Part shown: positions 10,645 through 22,681 of the stretch, one piece after another
Layout: each line of letters opens with the position of its first letter
How positions within the stretch are numbered: position 1 is the first letter of the stretch
Source: Leucobacter sp. Ag1
Lineage (GTDB): Bacteria; Actinomycetota; Actinomycetes; Actinomycetales; Microbacteriaceae
Assembly: GCF_000980875.1 (NCBI RefSeq)
Contig: NZ_LAYO01000094.1
Span: forward strand, 1 to 63,476
Reading direction: 5' to 3'
Length of the DNA stretch: 63,476 bases
Notes under the pieces: model-generated
Told to the model about the DNA's origin: nothing
Seen by the model: the letters and a program-made list of their open reading frames with translations, nothing else
Databases searched by the model: none
Translations under genes and position numbers: made by a program

Positions 10645-10666
10645 GCCCGGGCGTCAGACGCCGGGC
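10645..10666 (+). promoter_or_regulatory. Hairpin in the ssb-like gene leader
   Basis: GCCCGG(G)CGT and ACGCCGGGC form a stem with one bulged G and a three-base loop. It ends about 9 bases before the AGAGGAGG ribosome site of the gene at 10689 and could limit its access. The rest of the 280-bp region upstream (10409-10644) shows nothing else I can name. Confidence 0.35.
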
Positions 10667-10688
10667 GCAACCGCAGAGGAGGACCCTC

Positions 10689-11441
10689 ATGAGCACCCCC
10701 ATCTCCGTCGTCGGCACCATCGCGACGGTTCCGAAGCTGATCCGCACGGGCGCCGGCGTTCCACTGTGCTCGTTCCGGCTCGCGAGCAGCGAGCGCCGCT
10801 ACGACCGGGAGCGCGGCGACTGGGTGGAGGGCGGGACCAATTGGTACTCGATCACCGCGTTCCGCTCGTTGGCCGAGCACTCGCACTACTCGTTCCAGAA
10901 GGGCGACCGCGTGTTCGTCAGCGGCAAGCTCCGGGTCCGCAACTGGGAGAACAAGGAGCGCAGCGGCACCTCGGTCGAGATCGAGGCGGATGCGCTCGGC
11001 CACGAGCTGCGCTGGGGCACCTCCCGGTTCGCGAGGCAGACGTCGGTCCAGCGCGACGGCGCGACCGTCACATCGCTCCCGGTCCCCGCCCCGGGCTCCG
11101 CCGACTCGACCGGTTCCCCCGCTTCCGATGCGGAAGGCCACGATCGCGTCGGAACCGACAAGACCGGTCAGGCTGACCAGACCGATCAGGCCGGCGCTCC
11201 CGGCACGTCAGCCGGCTCCGAGTCGTCCGTCGCCTCCGGCGCGCCCGACGTGTCCGGAGCCTCCGCATGGACGGTCCCCGGAGCAGGTGTCCCGGCGTCC
11301 GCGTTCGAGGCGATGGAATCGACGAAGGCGGAAGATCCGACGACCACGGAGGAACCCGAAGAACCGGCCGGGACGCCGGTTCAGGCGGCGTTCGGGCGCA
11401 CCGACGAGGACGACGGGGAGGAGCTTCCGCTCGCGTCGTGA
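10689..11441 (+). CDS. Single-stranded DNA-binding protein paralogue (SsbB-like)
   Basis: The N-terminal 105 residues form an OB fold of SSB type (TIATVPKLIRTGAGVPLCSF, NWYSITAFRSLAEHSHYSF, KGDRVFVSGKLRVRNWENKE). The remaining 145 residues are a low-complexity Ser/Thr/Ala/Glu-rich tail. The tail ends DEDDGEELPLAS and lacks the DDIPF-type acidic tip that housekeeping SSB uses to recruit partners. It is therefore more likely a secondary SSB than the replicative one, which should sit beside rpsF and rpsR. ATG at 10689 follows AGAGGAGG. Confidence 0.88.
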   Translation: MSTPISVVGTIATVPKLIRTGAGVPLCSFRLASSERRYDRERGDWVEGGTNWYSITAFRSLAEHSHYSFQKGDRVFVSGKLRVRNWENKERSGTSVEIEADALGHELRWGTSRFARQTSVQRDGATVTSLPVPAPGSADSTGSPASDAEGHDRVGTDKTGQADQTDQAGAPGTSAGSESSVASGAPDVSGASAWTVPGAGVPASAFEAMESTKAEDPTTTEEPEEPAGTPVQAAFGRTDEDDGEELPLAS

Positions 11442-11493
11442 CCGCTCCGGGCCGAGCCTCGTCGAGCAGCGCCGAACATGCCCGACGGTCGAC

Positions 11494-12018
11494 TCAGACG
11501 AGATACGCGCTGAAGGAGGCGCGGATCTTGCTCACCTTGGGCGCGGCGACGGCGAGGCAGTAGCCCTGCGTCGGGTTCTTCGCGAAGAAGTCCTGGTGCT
11601 CCTCAGGCCCCGGATAGATGGGCCCGAACGGCTCGATCGCGGTCACGATCTCGCCCGGCCACCACTCGGCCGCTCGATCCCGCGCGGCGACGAAGCGGGC
11701 ACGCTGCTCATCGTCGCGCGGGAACATCGCCGAGCGGTACTGGGTGCCGACATCGGCGCCCTGCCGGTTCAGCTGCGTGGGGTCGTGCATCGTGAAGAAG
11801 GCGTCGAGCACGACCTCGGCCGGCAGCACCGACTCGTCGAAGGTCACCACGACCGCCTCGGCGTGGCCGGTGCTGCCGGTGCAGACCTCGGCGTAGCTCG
11901 GGTGCTCGGTGCGGCCGCCCGTGAACACGGAGGCGACGTCCGTCACGCCGCGCAACGCTCGGTAGGCGGCGTCGAGGCACCAGTAGCAGCCGCCGGCCAG
12001 CACGTAGCTCGTGGTCAT
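11494..12018 (-). CDS. msrA: Peptide methionine sulfoxide reductase A
   Basis: Reduces methionine-S-sulfoxide in damaged proteins. The 174-residue protein starts at ATG 12018 with the active-site motif [12 protein letters not shown], in which Cys11 is the nucleophile. The family signatures [28 protein letters not shown] and [18 protein letters not shown] follow. The start overlaps the nadE stop by four bases (ATGA), so translation is coupled. Confidence 0.96.
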   Translation of the reverse strand: MTTSYVLAGGCYWCLDAAYRALRGVTDVASVFTGGRTEHPSYAEVCTGSTGHAEAVVVTFDESVLPAEVVLDAFFTMHDPTQLNRQGADVGTQYRSAMFPRDDEQRARFVAARDRAAEWWPGEIVTAIEPFGPIYPGPEEHQDFFAKNPTQGYCLAVAAPKVSKIRASFSAYLV

Positions 12019-12860
12019 CGCGCGGCTCCCCCGGTCGCGCGCCACCAGTCGTCGTCGGGACCGACCGGCTGGCGCCGTTTGTGCTCGGTGCCTCGGTAGC
12101 GGCGCTCGAGGTTCTCGGCGGCGGACTCGGGGACGCTCTCGCCGCGCAGATACGCGTCGATCACCGGGTAGCTGACGCCGAGGCTCGCTTCGTCGGACTG
12201 ACCGGGTTCGCCGTCGAGCAGGTCGGCGGTGGGCACCTTCTGCCAGAGCCGCTCGGGGGCGTCGAGGTGCTGCAGCATCGCCGCGCCCTGCCCTTTGGTG
12301 AGCCCCGCGAGCGGCACGACATCGGCCGCGCCGTCGCCGAACTTGGTGAAGAAGCCCGTGATCGCCTCGGCCGCGTGGTCCGTTCCGATGACGAGGAGAC
12401 CGCGGTCGCCCGCGATCGCGTACTGCGCGATCATGCGCATGCGCGCCTTCACGTTGCCCTTGGTGAAGTCGGTGGTCGCCTCGCCCAGCGCGGCGTCGAC
12501 CGAGGCGACGATCCCGTCGACGCCCGGCGCGATGTCCACCGCGACCGCGCGGTCGGGACGGATGAACGACAGCGCCAGCTGCGCGTCGTCCTCGTCGTGC
12601 TGCACCCCGTAGGGCAGGCGGACCGCGACGAACTCGGCCTCGGCGCCCTCGCTGCGCAGCCGCTCGACCGCGAGCTGCGCCAGGCGGCCGGCCAGCGACG
12701 AATCCTGCCCACCGGAAATGCCCAGCACGAAACCGCGCACTCCCGGCACGGCGCGGGCGTACTCGACGAGGAAACTCACTCGACGTTCGATCTCGACCGC
12801 GGGGTCGACCTCCGCGTGCGCACCGAGCGCCGCCTGGATCCGCTGCTGAAGTTCACGCAT
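12015..12860 (-). CDS. nadE: Ammonia-dependent NAD+ synthetase
   Basis: Last step of NAD+ synthesis: amidates nicotinate adenine dinucleotide using ATP and ammonia. The 281-residue protein is the short E. coli/Bacillus type without a glutaminase domain. The PP-loop SGGQDSS is at 49-55. [20 protein letters not shown] and [10 protein letters not shown] are family signatures. It is coupled to msrA downstream and follows dnaE after a 9-bp gap. Confidence 0.97.
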   Translation of the reverse strand: MRELQQRIQAALGAHAEVDPAVEIERRVSFLVEYARAVPGVRGFVLGISGGQDSSLAGRLAQLAVERLRSEGAEAEFVAVRLPYGVQHDEDDAQLALSFIRPDRAVAVDIAPGVDGIVASVDAALGEATTDFTKGNVKARMRMIAQYAIAGDRGLLVIGTDHAAEAITGFFTKFGDGAADVVPLAGLTKGQGAAMLQHLDAPERLWQKVPTADLLDGEPGQSDEASLGVSYPVIDAYLRGESVPESAAENLERRYRGTEHKRRQPVGPDDDWWRATGGAAR

Positions 12861-12869
12861 GACGCCAGC

Positions 12870-16415
<3,546 letters not shown>

Positions 16416-16501
16416 GAATCAGACCCCTTTCGTCGGCCGTCCCAGGGTACCGCGCACCGCTGACAACGGGCGCGCTCCGGGCGCTCGGGGAGGCCCCGGC
16501 G

Positions 16502-16870
16502 CTATCTGGCGAGGCGCTCCCCGCAGGGCACGCAGGTGCGGGCGGCCGGGCGCGCCCGGAGCCGGGCGATCGGGATCGCGCGGCCGCACGCCGTGCAGAC
16601 CCCGTACTCCCCAGCCGCCAGGCGCCGTTCGGATTCCTCGACGCCGCTCAGCTCGGCGCGCGCCGCGTCGAGCCGACCCGAGAGCCGCGACCACTCCGTC
16701 GACAGCGGCACGCCCTCCGGGTCGTGCTCGTCGTCGTCGCTCTCGCTCCGGCGAGCCCGCGCGAGTTCGTCCAGCTCGGCCGAGACCCGCGCGATCCGGG
16801 CCTCGATCCGCGCCCGCAGCTCGTCGAGCAGGCCGCGCAGCTCTGCGGTGCCGTGCCCGCGGGCGCTCAC
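16502..16870 (-). CDS. DksA/TraR-family C4 zinc-finger protein
   Basis: A 122-residue protein. The N-terminal two thirds is a long alpha-helical, probably coiled-coil hairpin rich in Ala, Arg and Glu. The C-terminus has a CxxC-x17-CxxC zinc finger (CTACGRAIP, then CVPCGERL), the TraR/DksA pattern. Such proteins enter the RNA polymerase secondary channel; the specific targets here are unknown. GTG at 16870 overlaps the GNAT gene stop (GTGA), so the two are coupled. Confidence 0.87.
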   Translation of the reverse strand: MSARGHGTAELRGLLDELRARIEARIARVSAELDELARARRSESDDDEHDPEGVPLSTEWSRLSGRLDAARAELSGVEESERRLAAGEYGVCTACGRAIPIARLRARPAARTCVPCGERLAR

Positions 16871-17448
16871 GGCGCGCCTCGGAGGTCGAGGCGCATGACC
16901 ACGCGACGGAATCCGGCCAGCTCCGAGTCGGTGTCGGCCGCCCAGGAGAACCCCGCGCGCTCGAACACGGATCGCGTGCCGACGTAGGCCATGGTCTGAT
17001 GCACCGGCTCACCGGCGTTGTCGACCGGGTAGCCCTCGATCGCCGGCGCTCCGTTGGCGCGCGCGAACTCGACCGCGCCGGTCGCGAGCGCATGCACGAC
17101 GCCCGCACCGCGGTGCCCCGGGCGCACCCGGAAGCACCAGAGCGACCAGACGTCGAGATCGTCGATGTGCGGGATCTTGCGGTTGCGGGCGAAGCTCGTG
17201 CCGGCCCGCGGATGCACCGCGGCCCAGCCGACGGGCTCGCCGTCGAGATATGCGAGCACCCCCGGAGGAGGATCCTCGGCGCACAGGCCCCGCACCCGTT
17301 CGCTGCGCTCGGGCTCGCGGAGCCGCGTGTTCTCGGCGGAGCCGATGCGATAGCTCAGGCAGAAGCAGACGTTCGACTCGGGCCGCTTCGGCCCGATGAC
17401 CGCACGGACGTCCGCGTAGACGTCGGCGGGCCGGATCTCGATTCCCAT
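16867..17448 (-). CDS. GNAT-family N-acetyltransferase
   Basis: The 193-residue protein has the acetyl-CoA-binding motif A (VRPGHRGAGVVHALATGAVE) following a central beta strand (WSLWCFRV). The C-terminus has the usual GNAT form (VFERAGFSWAADTDS). The acceptor cannot be told from the sequence. It is upstream of and coupled to the zinc-finger gene. Confidence 0.88.
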   Translation of the reverse strand: MGIEIRPADVYADVRAVIGPKRPESNVCFCLSYRIGSAENTRLREPERSERVRGLCAEDPPPGVLAYLDGEPVGWAAVHPRAGTSFARNRKIPHIDDLDVWSLWCFRVRPGHRGAGVVHALATGAVEFARANGAPAIEGYPVDNAGEPVHQTMAYVGTRSVFERAGFSWAADTDSELAGFRRVVMRLDLRGAP

Positions 17449-17488
17449 GCGGGAATCATAGGCGGCACCGCCGACATCAACGACGGGG

Positions 17489-18406
17489 TCAGGCGGAGAG
17501 CACGTCGAGCGCGTGCTGCAGGTCCTCGGGGTAGCTCGACGCGAACTCCACCGGCTCGCCCGTCGCGGGGTGCCGGAATCCGAGGCGCATGGCGTGCAGC
17601 CACTGCCGGGTCAGCCCCAGGCGCTCCGAGAGCTTCGGGTCGGCGCCGTACATCGCGTCGCCGACGCAGGGGTGCCGCTGAGCCGACATGTGCACGCGGA
17701 TCTGGTGTGTGCGGCCCGTCTCGAGGTGGATCTCGAGCAGCGAGGCGTACGGGAACGCTTCGATCGTCTCGTAGTGGGTGATCGAGGGCTTGCCGTCGCG
17801 CGTCACGGCGAACTTCCACTCGTGGTTCGGGTGCCGGCCGATGGGCCCTTCGATGGTGCCCGCGAACGGATCCGGATGCCCCTGCACGACCGCGTGGTAG
17901 ATCTTCTCGACCTCGCGCTCCTTGAACGCGCGCTTGAGCTCGCGGTAGGCGTGCTCGCTCTTGGCGACCACCATCAGCCCGCTCGTGCCCGCGTCGAGCC
18001 GGTGGACCACGCCCTGACGCTCAGCGGGACCGGAGGTGGCGATGCGGAAGCCCGCCCCGGCGAGTGCGCCGAGCACGGTCGGACCCTGCCAGCCGAGCGA
18101 CGGGTGCGCCGCGACGCCCGCGGGCTTGTCGACCACCACGATGTCGTCGTCGTCGTGCACGATGCCCAGCTCGGGCAGGTGGACGGGGACGATCTCAGGC
18201 TCGCGCTTCTCGGTCCAGCTCACCTGGAGCCAGCCTCCGGCCGCGAGTCGGTCCGACTTGCCGAGCACGCGACCGTCGAGTTCGACGCCGCCGGCTTCGA
18301 CCACGGTCGCCGCGAAGCTGCGCGAGAAGCCGAGCAGCTTCGCGATGGCACTGTCGGCGCGTTCGCCCGCGAGACCGTCGGGAACGGGAAGGGAACGGTG
18401 CTCCAT
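17489..18406 (-). CDS. rluD: RluD-family 23S rRNA pseudouridine synthase
   Basis: Isomerises uridine in rRNA. The 305-residue protein has an N-terminal S4-like domain ([20 protein letters not shown]) and the RluA/RluD catalytic motif [10 protein letters not shown] with Asp138. [11 protein letters not shown] and GDAMYG are downstream signatures. ATG at 18406 shares one base with the lspA stop (TGATG), so the genes are coupled. The lspA-rluD pair is conserved in actinobacteria. The exact RNA position modified is inferred only from the family. Confidence 0.94.
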   Translation of the reverse strand: MEHRSLPVPDGLAGERADSAIAKLLGFSRSFAATVVEAGGVELDGRVLGKSDRLAAGGWLQVSWTEKREPEIVPVHLPELGIVHDDDDIVVVDKPAGVAAHPSLGWQGPTVLGALAGAGFRIATSGPAERQGVVHRLDAGTSGLMVVAKSEHAYRELKRAFKEREVEKIYHAVVQGHPDPFAGTIEGPIGRHPNHEWKFAVTRDGKPSITHYETIEAFPYASLLEIHLETGRTHQIRVHMSAQRHPCVGDAMYGADPKLSERLGLTRQWLHAMRLGFRHPATGEPVEFASSYPEDLQHALDVLSA

Positions 18407-19023
18407 CAGCGGGTCTCCGGCTCCGGGTCGGCGTCGGCCGCGGGTGCGTCGGAGCTCTCGGGCTCCTCCTCGCCTCGCTTGCGGCGCGGCGATCCGTCGA
18501 GCGGGAGCCCGAACAGCGTGACCAGCACGAACAGCGCCATGCCGGTGCAGATCGCGATGTCGGCGATGTTGTAGATCGCGGGGATCATCCACGGCGTGGA
18601 GATGAAATCGATGACGTGCCCGACCGGGAACCCGGGCGGACGCGTGAGGCGGTCGGTCAGATTGCCGAGCACGCCGCCGAGCAGCAGCCCGAAGAAGGCC
18701 GCCCACAGCAGCGAGCCGAGCCGGCGGATCTGCCACAGGATCACGCAGACGACGACCGTGGCGAGGATCGTGAAGATCCAGGTGGAGCCGCTCGCGAGCG
18801 AGAACGCCGCCCCCGGGTTGCGCACGAAGTGCCACTGGAGGAAATCGCCGAGGACCGGAACGGTCTGGCCCTCGGGCAGCGTGTCGACGACCCAGTTCTT
18901 GACGAGCTGATCGGTCGCGAACACGACGATCGCGACGACGAACAGGAGCACGGGCACCAGTCGTCGCCGCGAAGCAGGACGGGCGGCGCGAATTCGCGCC
19001 GCCCGTTCGGATGCGTCGTTCAC
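18406..19023 (-). CDS. lspA: Lipoprotein signal peptidase (prolipoprotein signal peptidase II)
   Basis: Membrane aspartyl protease that removes the signal peptide of lipoproteins. The 205-residue protein has four hydrophobic segments (about 23-38, 82-98, 103-121, 146-172). The catalytic Asp124 lies in NLTDRLTR and Asp155 in [18 protein letters not shown] is the family signature. A long charged N-terminus and an acidic C-terminal tail of about 35 residues are typical of actinobacterial forms. The start is GTG at 19023, 8 bp after the divIVA stop. Confidence 0.96.
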   Translation of the reverse strand: MNDASERAARIRAARPASRRRLVPVLLFVVAIVVFATDQLVKNWVVDTLPEGQTVPVLGDFLQWHFVRNPGAAFSLASGSTWIFTILATVVVCVILWQIRRLGSLLWAAFFGLLLGGVLGNLTDRLTRPPGFPVGHVIDFISTPWMIPAIYNIADIAICTGMALFVLVTLFGLPLDGSPRRKRGEEEPESSDAPAADADPEPETR

Positions 19024-19031
19024 GCCCCGGA

Positions 19032-19646
19032 CTACTGCAGGCCCTCGGGAGCCCCACCGGGCTCGGGCGAGCCCTCGAGGCCGCGGAGCTGCGACTGGAT
19101 GTACGAGCGGAGCGTGTTGCGGTACTCGCCCTCGAACTCGCGGAGCTCCTTGATCTTGTTGCGGAAGTCGATGCGCTCCTCGCCGAGCAGGCGCAGCTCT
19201 TCGGCGCGCTGCTTCTGCGCTTCCTGCACGAGCTGGGCCGAGTTCGCCTCGGCGTCGCGGATGAGCTGGTCGCGCTTGGCTTCGCCCTCGCTGACGTGCT
19301 TGTCGTGCAGCTCGAGCGCGAGCTGCAGCATGGCGCTCGACTTGACCGCGTCGCCCTCGCCGAAGCTCGGCGCGGAGACGGGAGCTGCGGCCGGAGCCGG
19401 GGCATCGACCACGATGGTCTGCTCGGACGCCTCGACCTGCGGCTCGGACTTGCCGGCCTCGGCCTCGGCGAGCTTCGCGGTCAGCTCTTCGATCTGCTTG
19501 CGCAGTTCGGCCTTCTCTTCTTCGTGCTGGCGCAGTTCTGCCGCGATCTGATCCAGGAAATCGTCGACCTGGTCAACCTCGTAGCCATCACGGAATTTGG
19601 TGATGGAGAACTCGTGATTCAGAAGGTCTTCGGGTGTCAGTGACAT
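19032..19646 (-). CDS. divIVA: Polar growth and septum-site protein DivIVA (Wag31)
   Basis: Curvature-sensing coiled-coil protein that marks poles and septa and organises polar growth. The 204-residue protein has the DivIVA N-terminal lipid-binding domain ([20 protein letters not shown], then [18 protein letters not shown]). Two coiled-coil segments are separated by an Ala/Pro-rich linker ([14 protein letters not shown]). ATG at 19646 follows AAAGAGATCC. A possible -10 (TACCGT) lies at 19693-19698. It closes the dcw cluster. Confidence 0.96.
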   Translation of the reverse strand: MSLTPEDLLNHEFSITKFRDGYEVDQVDDFLDQIAAELRQHEEEKAELRKQIEELTAKLAEAEAGKSEPQVEASEQTIVVDAPAPAAAPVSAPSFGEGDAVKSSAMLQLALELHDKHVSEGEAKRDQLIRDAEANSAQLVQEAQKQRAEELRLLGEERIDFRNKIKELREFEGEYRNTLRSYIQSQLRGLEGSPEPGGAPEGLQ

Positions 19647-19784
19647 TCGTGGATCTCTTTCGCTTCGGTTCCACTTCGGTGGGATGGGAACCACGGTAGC
19701 AAACAATCGCTCGGCTTCGCCCAGGGAGTTCGCAGGGCGTCGCCTCGCGGGTGCGTGCGCGGGACGGAGGTTCGGGACAGGAAA

Positions 19785-20072
19785 TCAGGGGAGGATCGCG
19801 AGAAGGATCCAGCAGCTCAGCATTGTCAGCATCCAGCCGAGGTCGAGCGCGACGGCCCCGAGGCGGATCGGCGGCAGGATCTTCCGGAACATCCGGATGG
19901 GCGGATCGGTGACCGTGTAGACGGCCTCCACCACCGCGAGCCAGACGCCGCGCGGCCGGAAGCGGGGGTTGAGCACCCGCACCCAGTCGAGGACGAATCG
20001 TGCCCAGAGGATGAAGACGTACGTCTGCAGCAGGATCCTCAGCACGAGGCTGAGGATCGCGAGGATCGCCAA
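19785..20072 (-). CDS. yggT: YggT-family membrane protein
   Basis: A 95-residue protein with two hydrophobic segments (about 5-25 and 75-93) around the conserved motif TDPPIRMFRKILPPIRLG. It belongs to the sepF-yggT-divIVA group found in actinobacteria. The start is uncertain: TTG at 20072, four bases after the sepF stop, is the best fit and gives a normal length; an in-frame GTG lies 9 codons further in. The function is unknown but linked to division by context. Confidence 0.88.
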   Translation of the reverse strand: MAILAILSLVLRILLQTYVFILWARFVLDWVRVLNPRFRPRGVWLAVVEAVYTVTDPPIRMFRKILPPIRLGAVALDLGWMLTMLSCWILLAILP

Positions 20073-20076
20073 CGCG

Positions 20077-20559
20077 CTAGGCGGAGGGGCTCACGAAGAA
20101 GGAGCCGGTCTCCGACCCCGAATCCTCGTCGCTGGCCGTCGCGATGTGCTCGGGCGACAGCAGGAAGACCTTGCTCGTGACGCGCTCGATGCGTCCGCGG
20201 AGCCCCATGGAGAGACCGCTCGCGAAATCGATCAGTCGCTTCGCGTCCGCGTCGTTCATGCGCGAGAGATTGAGGATCACCGGGATGCCGTCGCGGAAGC
20301 TCTCGGCGATCGCAGCCGCATCGCGGTACTCGCTGGGGTGCACCGTGAGGATCTCGTTCATCGCGGGTGCCGCGGGCGCGCGGGTCGGGGTGACCTTGCG
20401 CAGCGGGGTGACCGGCGCCTTCTGCGCCGCGGGGCGCGGGGCTGCGGCGGGCGCAGCGGTCTCGGCGGCGGGCGCCGGGGCCGGACGCTCGCCGGTTTCC
20501 TCCAGCTCGTCCTCGGCGAGTCCGAGGAACACCATGGTCTTCTTCAGCGGGTTGCTCAT
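20077..20559 (-). CDS. sepF: Cell division protein SepF
   Basis: Binds the FtsZ C-terminus and anchors the Z ring to the membrane. The 160-residue protein has a short amphipathic N-terminus ([17 protein letters not shown]), an Ala/Pro-rich linker and the SepF domain from about residue 70 ([49 protein letters not shown]). It is the main FtsZ anchor where FtsA is absent, as in actinobacteria. Confidence 0.97.
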   Translation of the reverse strand: MSNPLKKTMVFLGLAEDELEETGERPAPAPAAETAAPAAAPRPAAQKAPVTPLRKVTPTRAPAAPAMNEILTVHPSEYRDAAAIAESFRDGIPVILNLSRMNDADAKRLIDFASGLSMGLRGRIERVTSKVFLLSPEHIATASDEDSGSETGSFFVSPSA

Positions 20560-20596
20560 GTTCTACTCCCTACACGCTTGCGCGGTTACTTCGAGG

Positions 20597-21301
20597 CTAA
20601 CCGGCCGCCGGTCGGTTTCCGGTGATTGCGCTGCCGATGCGAAGGTGTGTCGCGCCGGCGGCGATCGCCTCGGCGAAATCGTGGGTCATCCCCGCGGAAA
20701 TCGCGGTGGCATCGGGCGCCAGGGCTTGAACCCGCTCCGAATACCCGCGGAGGCGTTCAAAGGCCCGGGCCGCTTCCTCCTCTTCGGGCAGGGGGGCGAC
20801 GGCCATGACTCCGCGAAGGCGCAGGCTGGGCGTCTCGAGGACCCGCTCGGCGAGCCGATCCAGCTCGTCGGGTGCGGCGCCCCCGCGGCCGGGATCGTCG
20901 GTGAGGTTGACCTGCAGGAACGCGTCCACCGTGCGTTCGATCCCCGAGAGCGCGTCGACGAGGCGTTCCCGGTCGATCGAGTGGATCGCGTGCGCGTAGC
21001 GCGCGGCCTGCCGCGCCTTCTTCGTCTGCAGCTGCCCGATGAAGTGCCAGCGCAGATCGAGATCGGCGAGCTCCGCCGCCTTGTCCTGCGCCTCCTGGTG
21101 CCGATTCTCACCGACGTCCCGCACACCGAGGGCAGCCAGGTCCGCGACGAGGGTCGCCGGGTGGAACTTGGTGACGACGATGAGCGTGAGCTCCTCGGGC
21201 GAGCGGCCGACCGCGCGCGCCGCATCACCGATCCGCTCGGTAACGCCGGCGAGCCGGGCCGCGAGTGCGGTCCGGCTCGCGTCGACAGCTTCCGCGTCCA
21301 T
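20597..21301 (-). CDS. yggS: PLP homeostasis protein (YggS/PLPBP)
   Basis: Alanine-racemase-like barrel that binds pyridoxal phosphate. The 234-residue protein has the PLP lysine Lys45 in VVTKFHP, followed by GENRHQEAQDKA, WHFIGQLQTKKAR and MTHDFAEAIAAGATHLRIGS. ATG at 21301 lies two bases after the ftsZ stop. The pgeF (yfiH) gene often found between these two is missing. Confidence 0.96.
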   Translation of the reverse strand: MDAEAVDASRTALAARLAGVTERIGDAARAVGRSPEELTLIVVTKFHPATLVADLAALGVRDVGENRHQEAQDKAAELADLDLRWHFIGQLQTKKARQAARYAHAIHSIDRERLVDALSGIERTVDAFLQVNLTDDPGRGGAAPDELDRLAERVLETPSLRLRGVMAVAPLPEEEEAARAFERLRGYSERVQALAPDATAISAGMTHDFAEAIAAGATHLRIGSAITGNRPAAG

Positions 21302-21303
21302 GC

Positions 21304-22515
21304 TCAGCGCAGGAACTCGGGGATGTCGAGGTCGTCGTCGTCCACGCCGTCGAAGGCGGGATCGACCATGCGCGCCTCGAGCGGCGGGTTCGAGATCGCC
21401 TCGCCGAACTCGCCCTCCCCTGCGGACGCTGCGGCGCCCACGGTGGCGGGCTCGATGGAGGGCGACTCGACGGCCGCGAGCGGGCGCGAGCTCTCATCGT
21501 TGGCCTCGGCGCGAGCCGCGCGACGCGAGCGCTCCGAGCGGCGCGGCGGGTTCTGCTGCGCGGCGGCGGGCTCGGAGTCGAAGCCCGCGGCGATCACGGT
21601 GACACGGACCTCGTCGCCGAGCGTGTCGTCGATGACCGTACCGAAGATGATGTTGGCTTCGGCGTGGACCACGTCCTGCACGAGCGAGGACGCCTCGTAG
21701 ATCTCGCTGAGCGCGAGGTTCGAGGAGCCCTGGATCGACAGCAGCACGCCGTGCGCGCCCTCGATCGAGGCTTCGAGCAGCGGAGAGGCCACCGCGAGCT
21801 CCGCGGCCTTGATGGCGCGGTCGGCGCCGCGTGCGGAGCCGATGCCCATGAGAGCGGAGCCCGCACCCTGCATGACCGACTTCACGTCGGCGAAGTCGAG
21901 GTTGATGAGACCCGGGGTGGTGATGAGGTCGGTGATGCCCTGGACACCGGCGAGCAGCACCTGATCCGCGGCGGCGAACGCCTCGATCATGCTGATGCCG
22001 GGCTCGCTGATCTCGAGCAGGCGGTCGTTGGGCACCACGATGAGGGTGTCTACGGCCTCGCGGAGAGCGTTGACGCCCGAATCCGCCTGGGCGGCGCGGC
22101 GGCGGCCCTCGAAGCTGAAGGGTCGGGTCACGACGCCGATGGTGAGTGCACCGATCGACTTGGCGATGCGCGCCACGACGGGAGCCGCACCGGTTCCGGT
22201 ACCGCCGCCCTCGCCTGCGGTGACGAAGACCATGTCGGCGCCGGTCAGCGCCTCCTCGATCTCGTCGGCGTGATCCTCGGCGGCGCGACGCCCGACCTCG
22301 GGATCGGCGCCCGCGCCGAGGCCGCGGGTGAGCTCTCGGCCCACGTCGAGCTTGACGTCAGCGTCGCTGAGCAGAAGCGCCTGGGCATCGGTGTTCACCG
22401 CGATGAACTCGACGCCCTTCAGGCCGAGCTCGATCATGCGGTTCACCGCGTTGACGCCGCCGCCGCCGACACCGACGACCTTGATGACGGCCAGGTAGTT
22501 CTGGTTCGTTGACAC
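21304..22515 (-). CDS. ftsZ: Cell division GTPase FtsZ
   Basis: Tubulin-like GTPase that forms the Z ring. The 403-residue protein has the GTP-binding tubulin signature GGGTGTG at 103-109. It ends in a variable linker and a C-terminal conserved peptide [10 protein letters not shown], the SepF-binding tip. GTG at 22515 is chosen because GGGGAGGA lies 9 bases before it; an in-frame ATG six codons upstream would sit in that ribosome site. Confidence 0.98.
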   Translation of the reverse strand: MSTNQNYLAVIKVVGVGGGGVNAVNRMIELGLKGVEFIAVNTDAQALLLSDADVKLDVGRELTRGLGAGADPEVGRRAAEDHADEIEEALTGADMVFVTAGEGGGTGTGAAPVVARIAKSIGALTIGVVTRPFSFEGRRRAAQADSGVNALREAVDTLIVVPNDRLLEISEPGISMIEAFAAADQVLLAGVQGITDLITTPGLINLDFADVKSVMQGAGSALMGIGSARGADRAIKAAELAVASPLLEASIEGAHGVLLSIQGSSNLALSEIYEASSLVQDVVHAEANIIFGTVIDDTLGDEVRVTVIAAGFDSEPAAAQQNPPRRSERSRRAARAEANDESSRPLAAVESPSIEPATVGAAASAGEGEFGEAISNPPLEARMVDPAFDGVDDDDLDIPEFLR

Positions 22516-22529
22516 GTGGGTCCTCCCCC

Positions 22530-22543
22530 TCAACCTTCAACCT
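22530..22543 (-). repeat. Tandem 7-bp repeat in the ftsZ leader
   Basis: On the minus strand AGGTTGA occurs twice in direct tandem, just before the GGGGGAGGA ribosome site of ftsZ and just after a TTGAGGTAGAGG stretch. The leader is therefore a purine-rich G/A/T run. It could influence ribosome loading or bind a regulator. Confidence 0.5.
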
Positions 22544-22681
22544 CTACCTCAAGGTGAAAGTTAGTATCCGGGTATACATTTCGGGCGGTTCCCAAGGTAC
22601 GGCGACAGCCCGGAACGGCACCGGCGACACACCGGCGCGGCGCAATCTCCGCGAAAAACCGGCCCGCTCCCCGCTCGGAGC

